This document shows, one piece after another, positions 53,042-62,509 of a DNA stretch of 64,000 bases. The notes beneath the pieces are model-generated. The model did not search any database, was not told the origin of the DNA, and was given only the letters and a program-made list of their open reading frames with translations. Positions within the stretch are counted from its first letter, which is position 1; each line of letters starts with the position of its first letter. Source of the stretch: an uncultured Bacteroidales bacterium. GTDB taxonomy: Bacteria > Bacteroidota > Bacteroidia > Bacteroidales > Paludibacteraceae. Made by a program: the position numbers and the translations under genes. The stretch is from positions 62,001 through 126,000 of the forward strand of contig ONHW01000001.1 in the NCBI GenBank assembly GCA_900317745.1, in the 5' to 3' direction.

Positions 53042-55366
53042 ATGAGCAAAAATTTAGTAATAGTTGAGTCTCCGGCAAAAGCCAAAACAATCGAAAAGTT
53101 CTTAGGTACCGATTATCGCGTGTTATCGTCACAGGGTCACATACGCGATATAGAAGGAATAGGCAAGCATAACATCGGCATTGATTTTGAGCACGGCTAC
53201 ACGCCAAACTACGTACTTGAGCCGTCCAAGCTCCATCTGATCGACACGCTTCGCAAGGAAGCCGGCAAGGCTGACACTGTCTGGCTCGCCTCCGATGAGG
53301 ACCGCGAGGGAGAAGCTATAGCCTGGCACCTGAAAGAGGTACTGAACCTTCAGCCCGCGAACACCCACCGCATAGCGTTCCACGAGATAACCGAGACGGC
53401 AATCAAGGACGCTATAGCCCATCCGAGAGACATCGATTATAACCTTGTGAACGCCCAACAGGCACGACGCGTGCTGGACCGTATAGTAGGTTTTGAGCTC
53501 AGTCCCGTACTGTGGCGCAAGGTGACTGCCGGACTGAGTGCCGGACGCGTGCAGTCGGTAGCCGTAAGGCTGGTGGTAGAGCGCGAGAGAGAGATCGAGC
53601 AGTTCGTTCCCACCGCACAGTACAAGGTGTCGGCCGACTTCACGGGCAAGGATCAGCAGGGCGTAAAAACAACCCTCCACACCGAGCTTAACCACCGGTT
53701 CGCCACCGAGCAGGAGGCACGCGCGTTCCTGATGAGTTGCGCCGACTCAACGTTTACTATCCAATCGATACAGAAGCGCCCCGTACGCCGTACGCCGGCA
53801 CCGCCGTTCACCACCTCGCTACTGCAGCAGGAGGCGGCACGCAAACTGCACTTCCCCGTATCAAAAACGATGCGTCTGGCACAATCGCTCTACGAGGCCG
53901 GACACATAACGTACATGCGTACGGACTCGGTTAACCTGTCGTCACTCGCCATCGGCACCGCCAAGAAGCAGATCATCGACACCTACGGCGCCGAGTACCA
54001 CAAGGCACGTAACTACCACACCACCACCAAAGGTGCACAGGAGGCACACGAGGCTATACGTCCCACATACATCAACCACCTGACGGCAGGCAGCAACGAG
54101 GACGAACGACGGCTGTACGACCTGATTCGCAAACGCACACTTGCCTCACAAATGGCGGATGCCGAACTGGAGCAGACACGTATGGAGATCGGCACACAGG
54201 CTTCGCCGTACCTGTTCGTAGCCAGCGGAGAGGTGGTGCTGTTCGACGGATTCATGCGCGCTTATGTCCAATCGACTGACGATGATACCGAACCTGAATC
54301 AACAGGACTGATGCCGGCTATGGAGGAAGGTGCGGCACTGAAACTCGACAAGTGCATCAGCCGCGAGAGTTTCACCGCAGCACCGGCAAGATACAACGAA
54401 GCCACACTCGTCAAGAAGATGGAGGAACTGGAGATCGGACGCCCGTCAACCTACGCCACGATCATCGAGACTATCCAGGCACGCGACTATGTACAACGCG
54501 GCAACGTACCCGGCAAAAAACGCTCGTACAACACACTGACACTAAAGAACGGTGTCATCGCAGAAAAGAAACAGCAGGAGAACGTAGGCGCTGAGTCGCA
54601 ACGCCTGTTGCCAACGGACCTGGGACGCATAACCAACGATTTTCTGGTGGAGCAGTTCCCCGCTATTCTCAGCTACGATTTCACCGCAAAAGAGGAGGAG
54701 AACTTCGACAAGATAGCCGAGGGCAAAGCCGACTGGACCAAAGTGGTTGACAAGTTCTACAAGACCTTCCACCCGCTCATCAGCAACGTACCGGCAGGCA
54801 AGATTGCCGGACGACGGCTCGGCATCGATCCCAAGACGGGCGAGGAGGTGTTCGTGCGGATCACAAAGAACGGTCCGTGCGTACAGATAGGCACCACCGA
54901 GGGCGACAAACCGCGGTTCGCATCGCTGCAGAAAGGTCAGTCGCTGTTCACCATCACCCTCGAGGAGGCACTGCAACTCTTCGATCAGGCACTGCCCATC
55001 ACCCTGGGCGAACATAACGGCGACGAGGTGATTGTAGCCGATGGCAAGTACGGACCGTACGTGCGCATAGGCAAGACGTTTGCCTCACTGCCCAAAGGGG
55101 CAGACCCGTTCAGCATGACGCTCGACAGTGCAGTCGAACTGATAGAGCAGAAGCAGAACGCCGCACTGCCCATACATGACTGGGACGACATCAAGGTGCT
55201 GCGCGGACGATACGGCGCATACATCAAGCAGGGCGAGAACAACTACCGCATACCACGAACCACCGACGTGGAACACATGACCAGGCAGGACGCAATCGCA
55301 CTCATACAAGCAGCACCCGCTGAAGGCGAGACAAAAAAACGTTTTGCCCGCAGACGAAGCAAATAA
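53042..55366 (+). CDS. topA: DNA topoisomerase I
   Basis: This 774-residue type IA topoisomerase relaxes negative supercoils. The TOPRIM domain opens the protein (LVIVESPAKAKTIEKFLG and SDEDREGEAIAWHL), and the catalytic Tyr291 is in YMRTDSVNLS. The C-terminal 200 residues hold several Toprim_C-type repeats (KTGEEVFVRITKNGPCVQIG, DGKYGPYVRIGKTFASLPKG, RGRYGAYIKQGENNYRIP) and no zinc fingers, as is usual outside proteobacteria. First gene of a long plus-strand series of housekeeping genes. Confidence 0.97.
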   Translation: MSKNLVIVESPAKAKTIEKFLGTDYRVLSSQGHIRDIEGIGKHNIGIDFEHGYTPNYVLEPSKLHLIDTLRKEAGKADTVWLASDEDREGEAIAWHLKEVLNLQPANTHRIAFHEITETAIKDAIAHPRDIDYNLVNAQQARRVLDRIVGFELSPVLWRKVTAGLSAGRVQSVAVRLVVEREREIEQFVPTAQYKVSADFTGKDQQGVKTTLHTELNHRFATEQEARAFLMSCADSTFTIQSIQKRPVRRTPAPPFTTSLLQQEAARKLHFPVSKTMRLAQSLYEAGHITYMRTDSVNLSSLAIGTAKKQIIDTYGAEYHKARNYHTTTKGAQEAHEAIRPTYINHLTAGSNEDERRLYDLIRKRTLASQMADAELEQTRMEIGTQASPYLFVASGEVVLFDGFMRAYVQSTDDDTEPESTGLMPAMEEGAALKLDKCISRESFTAAPARYNEATLVKKMEELEIGRPSTYATIIETIQARDYVQRGNVPGKKRSYNTLTLKNGVIAEKKQQENVGAESQRLLPTDLGRITNDFLVEQFPAILSYDFTAKEEENFDKIAEGKADWTKVVDKFYKTFHPLISNVPAGKIAGRRLGIDPKTGEEVFVRITKNGPCVQIGTTEGDKPRFASLQKGQSLFTITLEEALQLFDQALPITLGEHNGDEVIVADGKYGPYVRIGKTFASLPKGADPFSMTLDSAVELIEQKQNAALPIHDWDDIKVLRGRYGAYIKQGENNYRIPRTTDVEHMTRQDAIALIQAAPAEGETKKRFARRRSK

Positions 55367-55388
55367 TCCGCAAGACGCAAACATAGAT

Positions 55389-55814
55389 ATGGCACTCCAC
55401 AACGAGATAGGTCACCTTGGCGAAGATGCTACATGCGAGTATCTGAAGAAGAATGGCTACAAGATTGTGGAGCGTAACTGGCGTTTGGGGAACATCGAGA
55501 TTGACGTGATAGCCGAGAACAAACAGAACATCGTTTTTGTGGAAGTCAAGACGCGCACAACAACCTATGCCGACGCCACACCGGAGGAATATGTGGATGA
55601 GCACAAACGCCGGTTCATGACCATTGCCGGCAACGCGTACGTCAAACACTACAACATCAGCAAGAACCTCCGCTTCGACATCTGCGGCATACTATGGAAC
55701 AAACAGACGAACCAAGCCGACGAGATTCACTATTACGAGGACGCGTTCACACCCAAACTCCACTCGGTCAACGCCGGCTCGTATAGCGGAGAATGGAAAT
55801 GGCACAGAAGATAA
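55389..55814 (+). CDS. yraN: YraN family (UPF0102) nuclease-like protein
   Basis: The frame is open from 55344 inside topA, but ATG 55389 ([19 protein letters not shown]) matches the family's usual start and gives 141 residues. The PD-(D/E)xK-like core is [23 protein letters not shown]. YraN is conserved and structurally like Holliday junction resolvases, but its role is not settled. It ends in TAATG, overlapping the start of mnmG. Confidence 0.9.
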   Translation: MALHNEIGHLGEDATCEYLKKNGYKIVERNWRLGNIEIDVIAENKQNIVFVEVKTRTTTYADATPEEYVDEHKRRFMTIAGNAYVKHYNISKNLRFDICGILWNKQTNQADEIHYYEDAFTPKLHSVNAGSYSGEWKWHRR

Positions 55815-57712
55815 TGGCAGATTTTGAATACGATATTATCGTTGTAGGTGCAGGTCACGCAGGCTGCGAGGCAGCCTCGGCGGCTGCACGTATGGGCAGC
55901 AGAACACTGCTCATCACCATGGATATGAATACCATCGGGCAGATGAGTTGTAACCCTGCTGTGGGAGGCATAGCCAAAGGACAGATTGTCAGGGAGATAG
56001 ATGCACTGGGCGGACAAATGGGCATAGTGACCGACCGCTCAGCCATACAGTTCCGCATGCTCAACCTGAGCAAAGGACCGGCAATGTGGAGTCCGCGCAG
56101 CCAGAGCGACCGCAAGCAGTTCATACAGCAGTGGATCAAACGACTCACCACAACCGACAACCTGCATATATGGCAAGACGAGGTTGTGCAGTTACTCATT
56201 GACAATCAGCACAATAGCAGCGCACAACTAACTGTTGCGGGCGTGATAACACGTTTGGGCGTACAGTTCAAGGCACGGGCAGTGATTCTTACCAACGGCA
56301 CGTTCTTATCGGGATTATTGCATTTCGGGCGTACACAACTACCCGGCGGTCGCATCGCAGAAAAAGCAAGTATAGGACTGACCGAGCAACTCGTATCGTT
56401 AGGATTTGCGGCGCACCGCATGAAGACCGGCACGCCCGCGCGACTGGACAAACGCAGCATCGACTTCACCGCTATGCAGGAGCAGAAAGGCGATGACACT
56501 GAGCAGAAGTTCAGTTACCTGCCCTCCGTCAGCCGCGAACTGAAGCAGATGAGCTGCTACATCACCTACACCAATCCCGACACCCACAACATTCTCCGCC
56601 GCGGACTACCCGACTCGCCCCTGTACAACGGACAGATACAAAGCATCGGACCAAGGTACTGCCCGAGTATTGAAACGAAGATCGTCACCTTTGCCGACAA
56701 GGAGCAGCACCAACTCTTCCTCGAACCCGAAGGAGTGGACTCCAATGAGTACTACGTGAACGGATTCAGTTCGTCAATGCCCTGGCAGATACAACTCGAG
56801 GCACTACACAGCGTACGCGGACTGGAGCATTGCGTGATGTACCGTCCGGGGTACGCCATTGAGTACGACTACTTCGATCCCACCCAACTGCATGCCACGC
56901 TCGAGACCAAACGCGTGCACAACCTCTTCTTTGCCGGACAGATCAACGGCACCACAGGCTACGAGGAAGCAGCCGGACAAGGTATCATAGCAGGCATCAA
57001 TGCCCACCAGAACATCACCGGCGGCAAGACGCTGGTGCTGTCGCGCGACGAAAGTTACATAGGCGTACTGATTGACGACCTGACGCACAAGGGCGTAGAT
57101 GAGCCCTACCGTATGTTCACCTCGCGTGCCGAGTACCGTATCCTGCTGCGTCAGGATAATGCCGACGAGCGCCTGACCACCCTGTCGCACGAACTCGGAC
57201 TGGCAGACACGGAGCGCTACAAGCTCTACACCGCCAAGCAGGAAGCCAAGCAACGCATCAGCGCCTACCTGCAGTCCACCTCATCCGCCACACCTGCCTG
57301 CCGTGCACTGCTGGAGCAGCAGGGCTATGCCGCCTCATCGGCACACGGCTCACTCGGTGAGATGCTCATGCGTCCGAATATTGCACTGCGGGATATAATA
57401 GCAATCGACAACACCCTGCAGGGTATCATTGCCGCCCTACCCGACCGGCAGAACGAGATCATCGATAGCGTGGAGATAGACATCAAGTACAGCGGCTACA
57501 TAGCCCGCGAACGCATGGCAGCCGACAAACTCCACCGACTGGATGCCATTAAGATCCCTGCCGACTTCCGGTACAACGAACTGCAATCACTCTCTACCGA
57601 AGCGCGGCAGAAACTCACAGCGCTGCAACCCAAGACCATTGGTGATGCCTCACGCATACCCGGCGTCAGCCCGAATGACATCAGCGTACTGCTGGTGCTG
57701 ATGGGAAGATGA
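55814..57712 (+). CDS. mnmG: tRNA uridine 5-carboxymethylaminomethyl modification enzyme MnmG
   Basis: The frame reaches back to 55793, but ATG at 55814 ([21 protein letters not shown]), overlapping the yraN stop, gives the family's N terminus and 632 residues. The FAD-binding GxGxxG motif is [11 protein letters not shown]; further conserved parts are [21 protein letters not shown] and [16 protein letters not shown]. With MnmE it installs the cmnm5 group at the wobble uridine of some tRNAs. Formerly gidA. The stop at 57712 is followed within 11 bases by a parS site and then apt. Confidence 0.97.
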   Translation: MADFEYDIIVVGAGHAGCEAASAAARMGSRTLLITMDMNTIGQMSCNPAVGGIAKGQIVREIDALGGQMGIVTDRSAIQFRMLNLSKGPAMWSPRSQSDRKQFIQQWIKRLTTTDNLHIWQDEVVQLLIDNQHNSSAQLTVAGVITRLGVQFKARAVILTNGTFLSGLLHFGRTQLPGGRIAEKASIGLTEQLVSLGFAAHRMKTGTPARLDKRSIDFTAMQEQKGDDTEQKFSYLPSVSRELKQMSCYITYTNPDTHNILRRGLPDSPLYNGQIQSIGPRYCPSIETKIVTFADKEQHQLFLEPEGVDSNEYYVNGFSSSMPWQIQLEALHSVRGLEHCVMYRPGYAIEYDYFDPTQLHATLETKRVHNLFFAGQINGTTGYEEAAGQGIIAGINAHQNITGGKTLVLSRDESYIGVLIDDLTHKGVDEPYRMFTSRAEYRILLRQDNADERLTTLSHELGLADTERYKLYTAKQEAKQRISAYLQSTSSATPACRALLEQQGYAASSAHGSLGEMLMRPNIALRDIIAIDNTLQGIIAALPDRQNEIIDSVEIDIKYSGYIARERMAADKLHRLDAIKIPADFRYNELQSLSTEARQKLTALQPKTIGDASRIPGVSPNDISVLLVLMGR

Positions 57713-57722
57713 TATACAAAAA

Positions 57723-57738
57723 TGTTTCACGTGGAACA
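57723..57738 (+). promoter_or_regulatory. parS-type ParB-binding site
   Basis: TGTTTCACGTGGAACA. Its reverse complement, TGTTCCACGTGAAACA, fits the bacterial parS consensus TGTTNCACGTGAAACA at all positions. It lies in the 59-base gap between mnmG and apt. No parA or parB gene is in the window. Confidence 0.85.
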
Positions 57739-57771
57739 TTGCATAACAGAGAAATTCAAACAACCACATAT

Positions 57772-58311
57772 ATGACATTAGAACAACTGAAGAAGGACGT
57801 GCGTAACGTGCCTGATTTCCCGAAAAAGGGAATCCAATTCAAGGACATCACCACCATCATCAGCAACCCCGAGGAGCTGCGGTTCATGCGTGACGAGCTG
57901 GCTGACGCTTACCGCGACAAAGGGATAACAAAAGTTGTGGGTATCGAGAGCCGCGGATTCATACTCGCGCCGGCTGTAGCTATCGAACTGGGCGCAGGGT
58001 TTGTACCTATCCGCAAGCACAACAAACTTCCCGCAGAGACGATTGAGGTTAGCTACGACAAGGAATATGGGAAGGACATTATCCAGATTCACAAGGATGC
58101 ACTCGGCCCGGATGATGTCGTACTGATACACGATGATATACTTGCTACAGGTGGCTCACTCCTGGCAGCAGTTGAACTGGTGAAGAAGTTAGGTGTAAAG
58201 AAGATATACACCAACTGCATTATTGAACTGGAGGGACTGAATGGAAAGCAATTCCTGGCTGAAAGAGGAATACAGTGCGACTGCCTGATTGGTATTGAGG
58301 TGGATGAGTAG
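57772..58311 (+). CDS. apt: Adenine phosphoribosyltransferase
   Basis: The frame is open from 57709 across the parS site, but ATG 57772 (MTLEQLKKDVRNVPDFPKKG) gives the usual N terminus and 179 residues. The PRPP-binding loop is VLIHDDILATGGSLLAA, and the adenine-binding hood contains GIESRGFILAPAVA. It converts adenine and PRPP to AMP. It lies between mnmG and uvrC, a usual order in Bacteroidales. Confidence 0.96.
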   Translation: MTLEQLKKDVRNVPDFPKKGIQFKDITTIISNPEELRFMRDELADAYRDKGITKVVGIESRGFILAPAVAIELGAGFVPIRKHNKLPAETIEVSYDKEYGKDIIQIHKDALGPDDVVLIHDDILATGGSLLAAVELVKKLGVKKIYTNCIIELEGLNGKQFLAERGIQCDCLIGIEVDE

Positions 58312-58314
58312 GCT

Positions 58315-60135
58315 GTGAGTGCAAAATCCGAACATATAGCATTACTACTGCAGCGTATGCCTGAGCGACCGGGTGTGTACCAACACCTGAACGCTGCAGG
58401 TGAAGTGATATATGTCGGCAAAGCCAAGAATCTCAAGCGGCGCGTAAGCAGTTATTTCAACAAGGATCAGGCTTCGCTCAAGACACGGCAACTGGTAGCA
58501 CACATTGCGGATATCAAATATGTAGTGGTGGAGAGCGAACAGGACGCCTTCCTGCTGGAGAACAACCTGATCAAGCAATATCAGCCGCACTACAACATCC
58601 TGCTAAAGGACGGCAAGAGTTATCCGTACATCTGCATCACCAAAGAGGCTTACCCGCGTATATTCAAGACACGCCAGAAAGACAAACGTGGCGGAGAGTA
58701 CTTCGGTCCGTACAGTTTTGCCAATGCAGCCGACACGGTGCTCGAACTCATACACAAGCTCTACCCTATCCGCACCTGCAACACACCGATGAGTCCGGAG
58801 GGCGTGAACAAAGGCAAGTACAAAGTATGCCTGAAGTACCATATAAAGAAGTGCTGCGGAATATGCGAGCGGCGTACAACCGACGAGCAGTACAACGAGT
58901 ACATACAGTCAGCCAGAAAGATCATCCGCGGTGATGCACATGAGATAAGCAGGCAACTGATGGACCGTATGTTACAACTGTCCGCAGAGATGCGTTACGA
59001 GGAAGCTGAACAAGTCAAGCAGCAGTATCTACTGGTGGAGAAGTTCCGCTCAAAAACAGTAGTAACGAACACCTCCATCAGCGAACTGGACGTATTCGGC
59101 TACGACGAGCAGGATGACCAGATATACATTAACATGCTGCACGTACACAACGGCAGTATTGTACAAGGGCGCACACTGGAGTGCAAGCGCAAGCTGGACG
59201 AGAGCCGCGAGGAACTGCTGGCTTACGGCATAACGGCACTGCGCGAACTGCTGGACAGCCGGACGAAAGATATACTGGTGCCGTTCATGCCGGATTATGT
59301 AGGTGATGATATACGCATAAACATTGCTACAGGCGGCGACCGGCGCAAACTGCTGGATCTGGCAGCACAGAACGTACGGCAGTACAAAGCCGACAGACTG
59401 AAGCAAGCAGACAAACTGAATCCGGACCAACGGGCAATTCGTATTCTGACGGAACTGCAGAAACTAATCGGATTACCGGTGCTGCCGATGGCAATAGATG
59501 CGTTCGACAACTCAAGCATACAAGGCTCAAGTGCCGTATCAGCCTGCGTGGTGTTCAAGAAAGCCAAACCAAGCAAGAGCGACTACAAGCGGTTTGAGAT
59601 AAAAGAGGTGGTCGGACAGGACGACTACGCCACGATGCGCGAGGTAGTAAGAAGACGGTACCAACGGATGATTGACAACGGCGAGGAGCTACCCGACCTG
59701 ATCATTGCCGACGGAGGTATCGGACAAATGCATGCAATACGCGAGGCTGTGGTGGATCAGTTAGGACTGGACATACCTATAGCCGGACTGAAGAAAGACG
59801 ACAAGCACCGCACGCAAACCCTGCTGTACGGGTTCCCGCCGATGGAGTTCGGACTGCCCGTAACGAGTGAGACCTTCCGACTGCTGACTGCCATACAGGA
59901 CGAGGTGCACCGATTTGCCATCACCTACCACAAACAGAAGCGAAGCAAAGCACAAATACATAGCGAACTTGATGATATTCAAGGAGTTGGACCTACAACC
60001 AAGCAGAAGATCCTGCAACATTTCGGTTCCGTCAAGCGCGCTGGTTCGGCTAACTTGGACGAGTGGACAAATCTACTCGGAACTAAAAGAGGCACAGCAC
60101 TTTACGAGTATTTTCAAGCCAAAATAACGCGCTGA
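58315..60135 (+). CDS. uvrC: Excinuclease ABC subunit C
   Basis: This 606-residue protein makes the two incisions in nucleotide excision repair. The GIY-YIG nuclease is at the N terminus (RPGVYQHLNAAGEVIYVGKAKNLKRRVSSYF), the UvrB-binding UVR motif in the middle (LMDRMLQLSAEMRYEEAEQVKQQ), the RNase H-like nuclease with AIDAFDNSSIQGSSAV and LIIADGGIGQMHA, and helix-hairpin-helix units at the end (LDDIQGVGPTTKQKIL). The start is GTG at 58315, three bases after apt. Confidence 0.97.
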   Translation: MSAKSEHIALLLQRMPERPGVYQHLNAAGEVIYVGKAKNLKRRVSSYFNKDQASLKTRQLVAHIADIKYVVVESEQDAFLLENNLIKQYQPHYNILLKDGKSYPYICITKEAYPRIFKTRQKDKRGGEYFGPYSFANAADTVLELIHKLYPIRTCNTPMSPEGVNKGKYKVCLKYHIKKCCGICERRTTDEQYNEYIQSARKIIRGDAHEISRQLMDRMLQLSAEMRYEEAEQVKQQYLLVEKFRSKTVVTNTSISELDVFGYDEQDDQIYINMLHVHNGSIVQGRTLECKRKLDESREELLAYGITALRELLDSRTKDILVPFMPDYVGDDIRINIATGGDRRKLLDLAAQNVRQYKADRLKQADKLNPDQRAIRILTELQKLIGLPVLPMAIDAFDNSSIQGSSAVSACVVFKKAKPSKSDYKRFEIKEVVGQDDYATMREVVRRRYQRMIDNGEELPDLIIADGGIGQMHAIREAVVDQLGLDIPIAGLKKDDKHRTQTLLYGFPPMEFGLPVTSETFRLLTAIQDEVHRFAITYHKQKRSKAQIHSELDDIQGVGPTTKQKILQHFGSVKRAGSANLDEWTNLLGTKRGTALYEYFQAKITR

Positions 60136-60157
60136 GATTTGCGTAAAAAGCAGAAAC

Positions 60158-60613
60158 ATGAACACTTATACAATCAAAAAATGCGAAAATGGCACTCTTT
60201 TGCTGCTTGATGAGCAAGGACAAGAGGTGAGTGCCCTGGATATACTGCAACGGACTGAACCGCACCGCGTATTTGCGTTCGAGGGTCAGATGGGTGCAGG
60301 CAAGACTACGTTCATCAAACATCTGTGCGAGCAGATGGGTACGAGCGACGTAGTGAACAGTCCGACGTTTGCTATCGTCAATGTATATGATGTGAAACTT
60401 CCCCAACCGGGTGAGGTGTATCACTTCGACTGCTACCGGCTGAAGGATATACGCGAAGCGATGGATTTCGGAGCAGAGGAGTACCTGTACTCCGGCAACT
60501 ACTGTTTCATTGAGTGGCCTAAGCTAATTGAATCACTATTGCCGGAAGATACGGTGTACATCCGTATCACGCCACTTGAGAACGGTGACAGAGAACTGAG
60601 GATTGAATGTTGA
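60158..60613 (+). CDS. tsaE: tRNA threonylcarbamoyladenosine biosynthesis ATPase TsaE
   Basis: The protein has 151 residues with Walker A GQMGAGKTTF (about residues 43-52), NSPTFAIVNVYD, YHFDCYRLKD and FIEWPKLIESLLPED, all typical of TsaE. It supports TsaB and TsaD in making the t6A modification of ANN-decoding tRNAs. An N-terminal part of about 15 residues with KCENGTLLLLDEQGQE is a small extension. The next gene starts inside its last codons. Confidence 0.93.
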   Translation: MNTYTIKKCENGTLLLLDEQGQEVSALDILQRTEPHRVFAFEGQMGAGKTTFIKHLCEQMGTSDVVNSPTFAIVNVYDVKLPQPGEVYHFDCYRLKDIREAMDFGAEEYLYSGNYCFIEWPKLIESLLPEDTVYIRITPLENGDRELRIEC

Positions 60614-61434
60614 AGCGGTTACGGATCATATTGGCCGTACTTCTGATTGCTCCTGTGCTGCTGTTGGCGCAGGAAAGTGTGGAACATGACAATATACTCA
60701 AGATTAAGATCGGACCGGGCTATCAGTTGGACACTTATCTCAGCCCTGCCGGATTCAGAGGCATACAGTACGGTATAGGCAACGAGTGGTGGCAGCCGTT
60801 TAGGAAAGATACACGATTGGGCAAGACAGGCAAGTTAGATCACTGGGCACACGTTGGCCGCATTGACGTGACGGGAAACACGTACAGCAGCACAAGCCGA
60901 TCCAACTCATACATAGGCGTTCAGATCACCGGAGGATGGGGGGCACACTACGAGTGGAGATGGCTGGACGACAGGCAGCGCGTACATACAGGTCCGTATC
61001 TGGAAGCAGGATTATCAGCACGAGAGATACTACGGAACGTTAACAAGATCGTATCCGTGGACATTGCGTTGGACATGATGGCTATGGGCGGTGTGAGCTG
61101 GTCGTTCTACGGCAAAAAGACGAGTTACAGACTGAACTACCTTGTTCGCACGAACCTGTTCGGAATGGACTTTATGCCCGAATACTGGCAGTCGTACTAT
61201 GAGCTGACGGAAGGTGTGCACGGCACAACCCGCTTCTCAGGACACTGGAATCACAATACTGTGAAGCACGAGATAACGATGGATATGCAGTTTGCGCACT
61301 CTACCTGGCGCATTGGCACCGAGCATGAGTTCGTACGTTACGGCACGACAAACACGCACTTCGTGCGCAACCAGCTAAGTGTAATTATCGCATGCCGATG
61401 GAAATACAGAACACACGCAAACGCACGGTTATGA
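60607..61434 (+). CDS. DUF3316 family outer-membrane protein
   Basis: The protein has 275 residues with a signal peptide (LAVLLIAPVLLLAQ). The remaining sequence has KIGPGYQLDTYLSPAGFRGIQYGIGNEWW, YRLNYLVRTNLFGMDFMPEYWQSYYEL and a series of amphipathic strands, which fits DUF3316, a Bacteroidales beta-barrel-type family of unknown function. It overlaps tsaE at its start and the S41 protease gene at its stop. Confidence 0.8.
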   Translation: MLKRLRIILAVLLIAPVLLLAQESVEHDNILKIKIGPGYQLDTYLSPAGFRGIQYGIGNEWWQPFRKDTRLGKTGKLDHWAHVGRIDVTGNTYSSTSRSNSYIGVQITGGWGAHYEWRWLDDRQRVHTGPYLEAGLSAREILRNVNKIVSVDIALDMMAMGGVSWSFYGKKTSYRLNYLVRTNLFGMDFMPEYWQSYYELTEGVHGTTRFSGHWNHNTVKHEITMDMQFAHSTWRIGTEHEFVRYGTTNTHFVRNQLSVIIACRWKYRTHANARL

Positions 61435-62435
61435 GAGCACGCACTACCCTACTTGTTCTGCTCACGGCAGTGCTGCTATCAGCTTGCCGCTCACGCGAAG
61501 AGATGCCATTCTCAACCGATCCGGTAGAGAACATTGAAGCGCTGTGGCAGATCATTGATACCAAATACTGCTATGTAGAGTCAAAAGGCATCGACTGGCA
61601 GGCTATACATGATGAGTACGCCGCCAAGGCGGCACTGCTGCCCAAGAACGACCCTATAGCACTGTTCGACCTGTGTGCCTCAATGCTGGATTCATTACAC
61701 GACGGGCATGTTAATCTATACTCAGCATTCGACCGCAGCTACAACACCGCCTGGTACGACAGTTATCCTGACAACTACAACTCCGGTCTGCTCAGGAACT
61801 ACCTGAAAGACTATCGCATAGCTGAGAGTCTGTACTACTGCACGATAGACAACGGCAACGTAGGATACGTGTATTACTCAAGTTTCTCCAACGCGTTCGG
61901 AGGGAGTAACATCCGTGCCGTGCTGAACGCTTTCAATAACTGCAAAGGTCTGATCATTGATGTGCGCAACAACGGCGGCGGAGACATAACGAACGCTTAC
62001 AAACTGGCAGCACCCTTCTTTACCAACAGTCAGGCTATAGGCTACTGGCAGCACAAGACGGGTCCCGGGCACAACGATTTTTCGGAAATGGAAACGATGA
62101 ACCTGGATGCCTCGCTAATAAGCGCCAAATGGGACAAACCTGTAGTCGTGCTATGCAACCGACGCAGTTATTCAGCAACAAATCTGTATGTGAGTATGAT
62201 GCGCTATGCGCCCAACGCCACTATAGTGGGAGGTGTAAGCGGCGGAGGAGGAGGCATGCCTATGAGTTACGAGTTACCATGCGGATGGATGGTGCGGTTC
62301 TCCAGCATTAGGATGTACGACCTTGACAAGAACGATATTGAGGAAGGCATTGAGCCTGATGTGCTTGTTACACTGCAGAGTGAGAATAAAGATGACATCA
62401 TAGAAAAAGCCATCGAACTGATTAACGCTAAATAA
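61431..62435 (+). CDS. S41 family peptidase lipoprotein
   Basis: The frame reaches back to 61392, but ATG 61431 (MRARTTLLVLLTAVLLSAC), overlapping the preceding stop, starts a lipoprotein signal directly and gives 334 residues. A tail-specific-protease-like N-terminal domain precedes the S41 core with GLIIDVRNNGGGDITNAY, the nucleophile region RRSYSATNLYVSMM (Ser after RRSY) and GGVSGGGGGMPMSYELP. A PDZ domain is not evident. It is probably anchored in the outer membrane and cleaves unknown proteins or peptides. Confidence 0.87.
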   Translation: MRARTTLLVLLTAVLLSACRSREEMPFSTDPVENIEALWQIIDTKYCYVESKGIDWQAIHDEYAAKAALLPKNDPIALFDLCASMLDSLHDGHVNLYSAFDRSYNTAWYDSYPDNYNSGLLRNYLKDYRIAESLYYCTIDNGNVGYVYYSSFSNAFGGSNIRAVLNAFNNCKGLIIDVRNNGGGDITNAYKLAAPFFTNSQAIGYWQHKTGPGHNDFSEMETMNLDASLISAKWDKPVVVLCNRRSYSATNLYVSMMRYAPNATIVGGVSGGGGGMPMSYELPCGWMVRFSSIRMYDLDKNDIEEGIEPDVLVTLQSENKDDIIEKAIELINAK

Positions 62436-62457
62436 CTGACGGATCATCAGACACAAC

Positions 62458-62482
62458 AAAGGCAGGCTTAGCGCCTGCCTTT
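62458..62482. terminator. Bidirectional terminator
   Basis: AAAGGCAGGC and GCCTGCCTTT pair perfectly around TTAGC, with A residues on one side and T on the other, so it can stop both the plus-strand protease gene and the minus-strand surface protein gene. Confidence 0.88.
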
Positions 62483-62509
62483 GCTGATGATTATGGTTCG
62501 CTGCCTAAC

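Noticed and set aside
53042-62435. Search for tRNA, rRNA or attachment sites next to the islands
   Set aside because: No cloverleaf or rRNA-like sequence and no integrase was seen at the island edges, so insertion at a tRNA gene is not supported.
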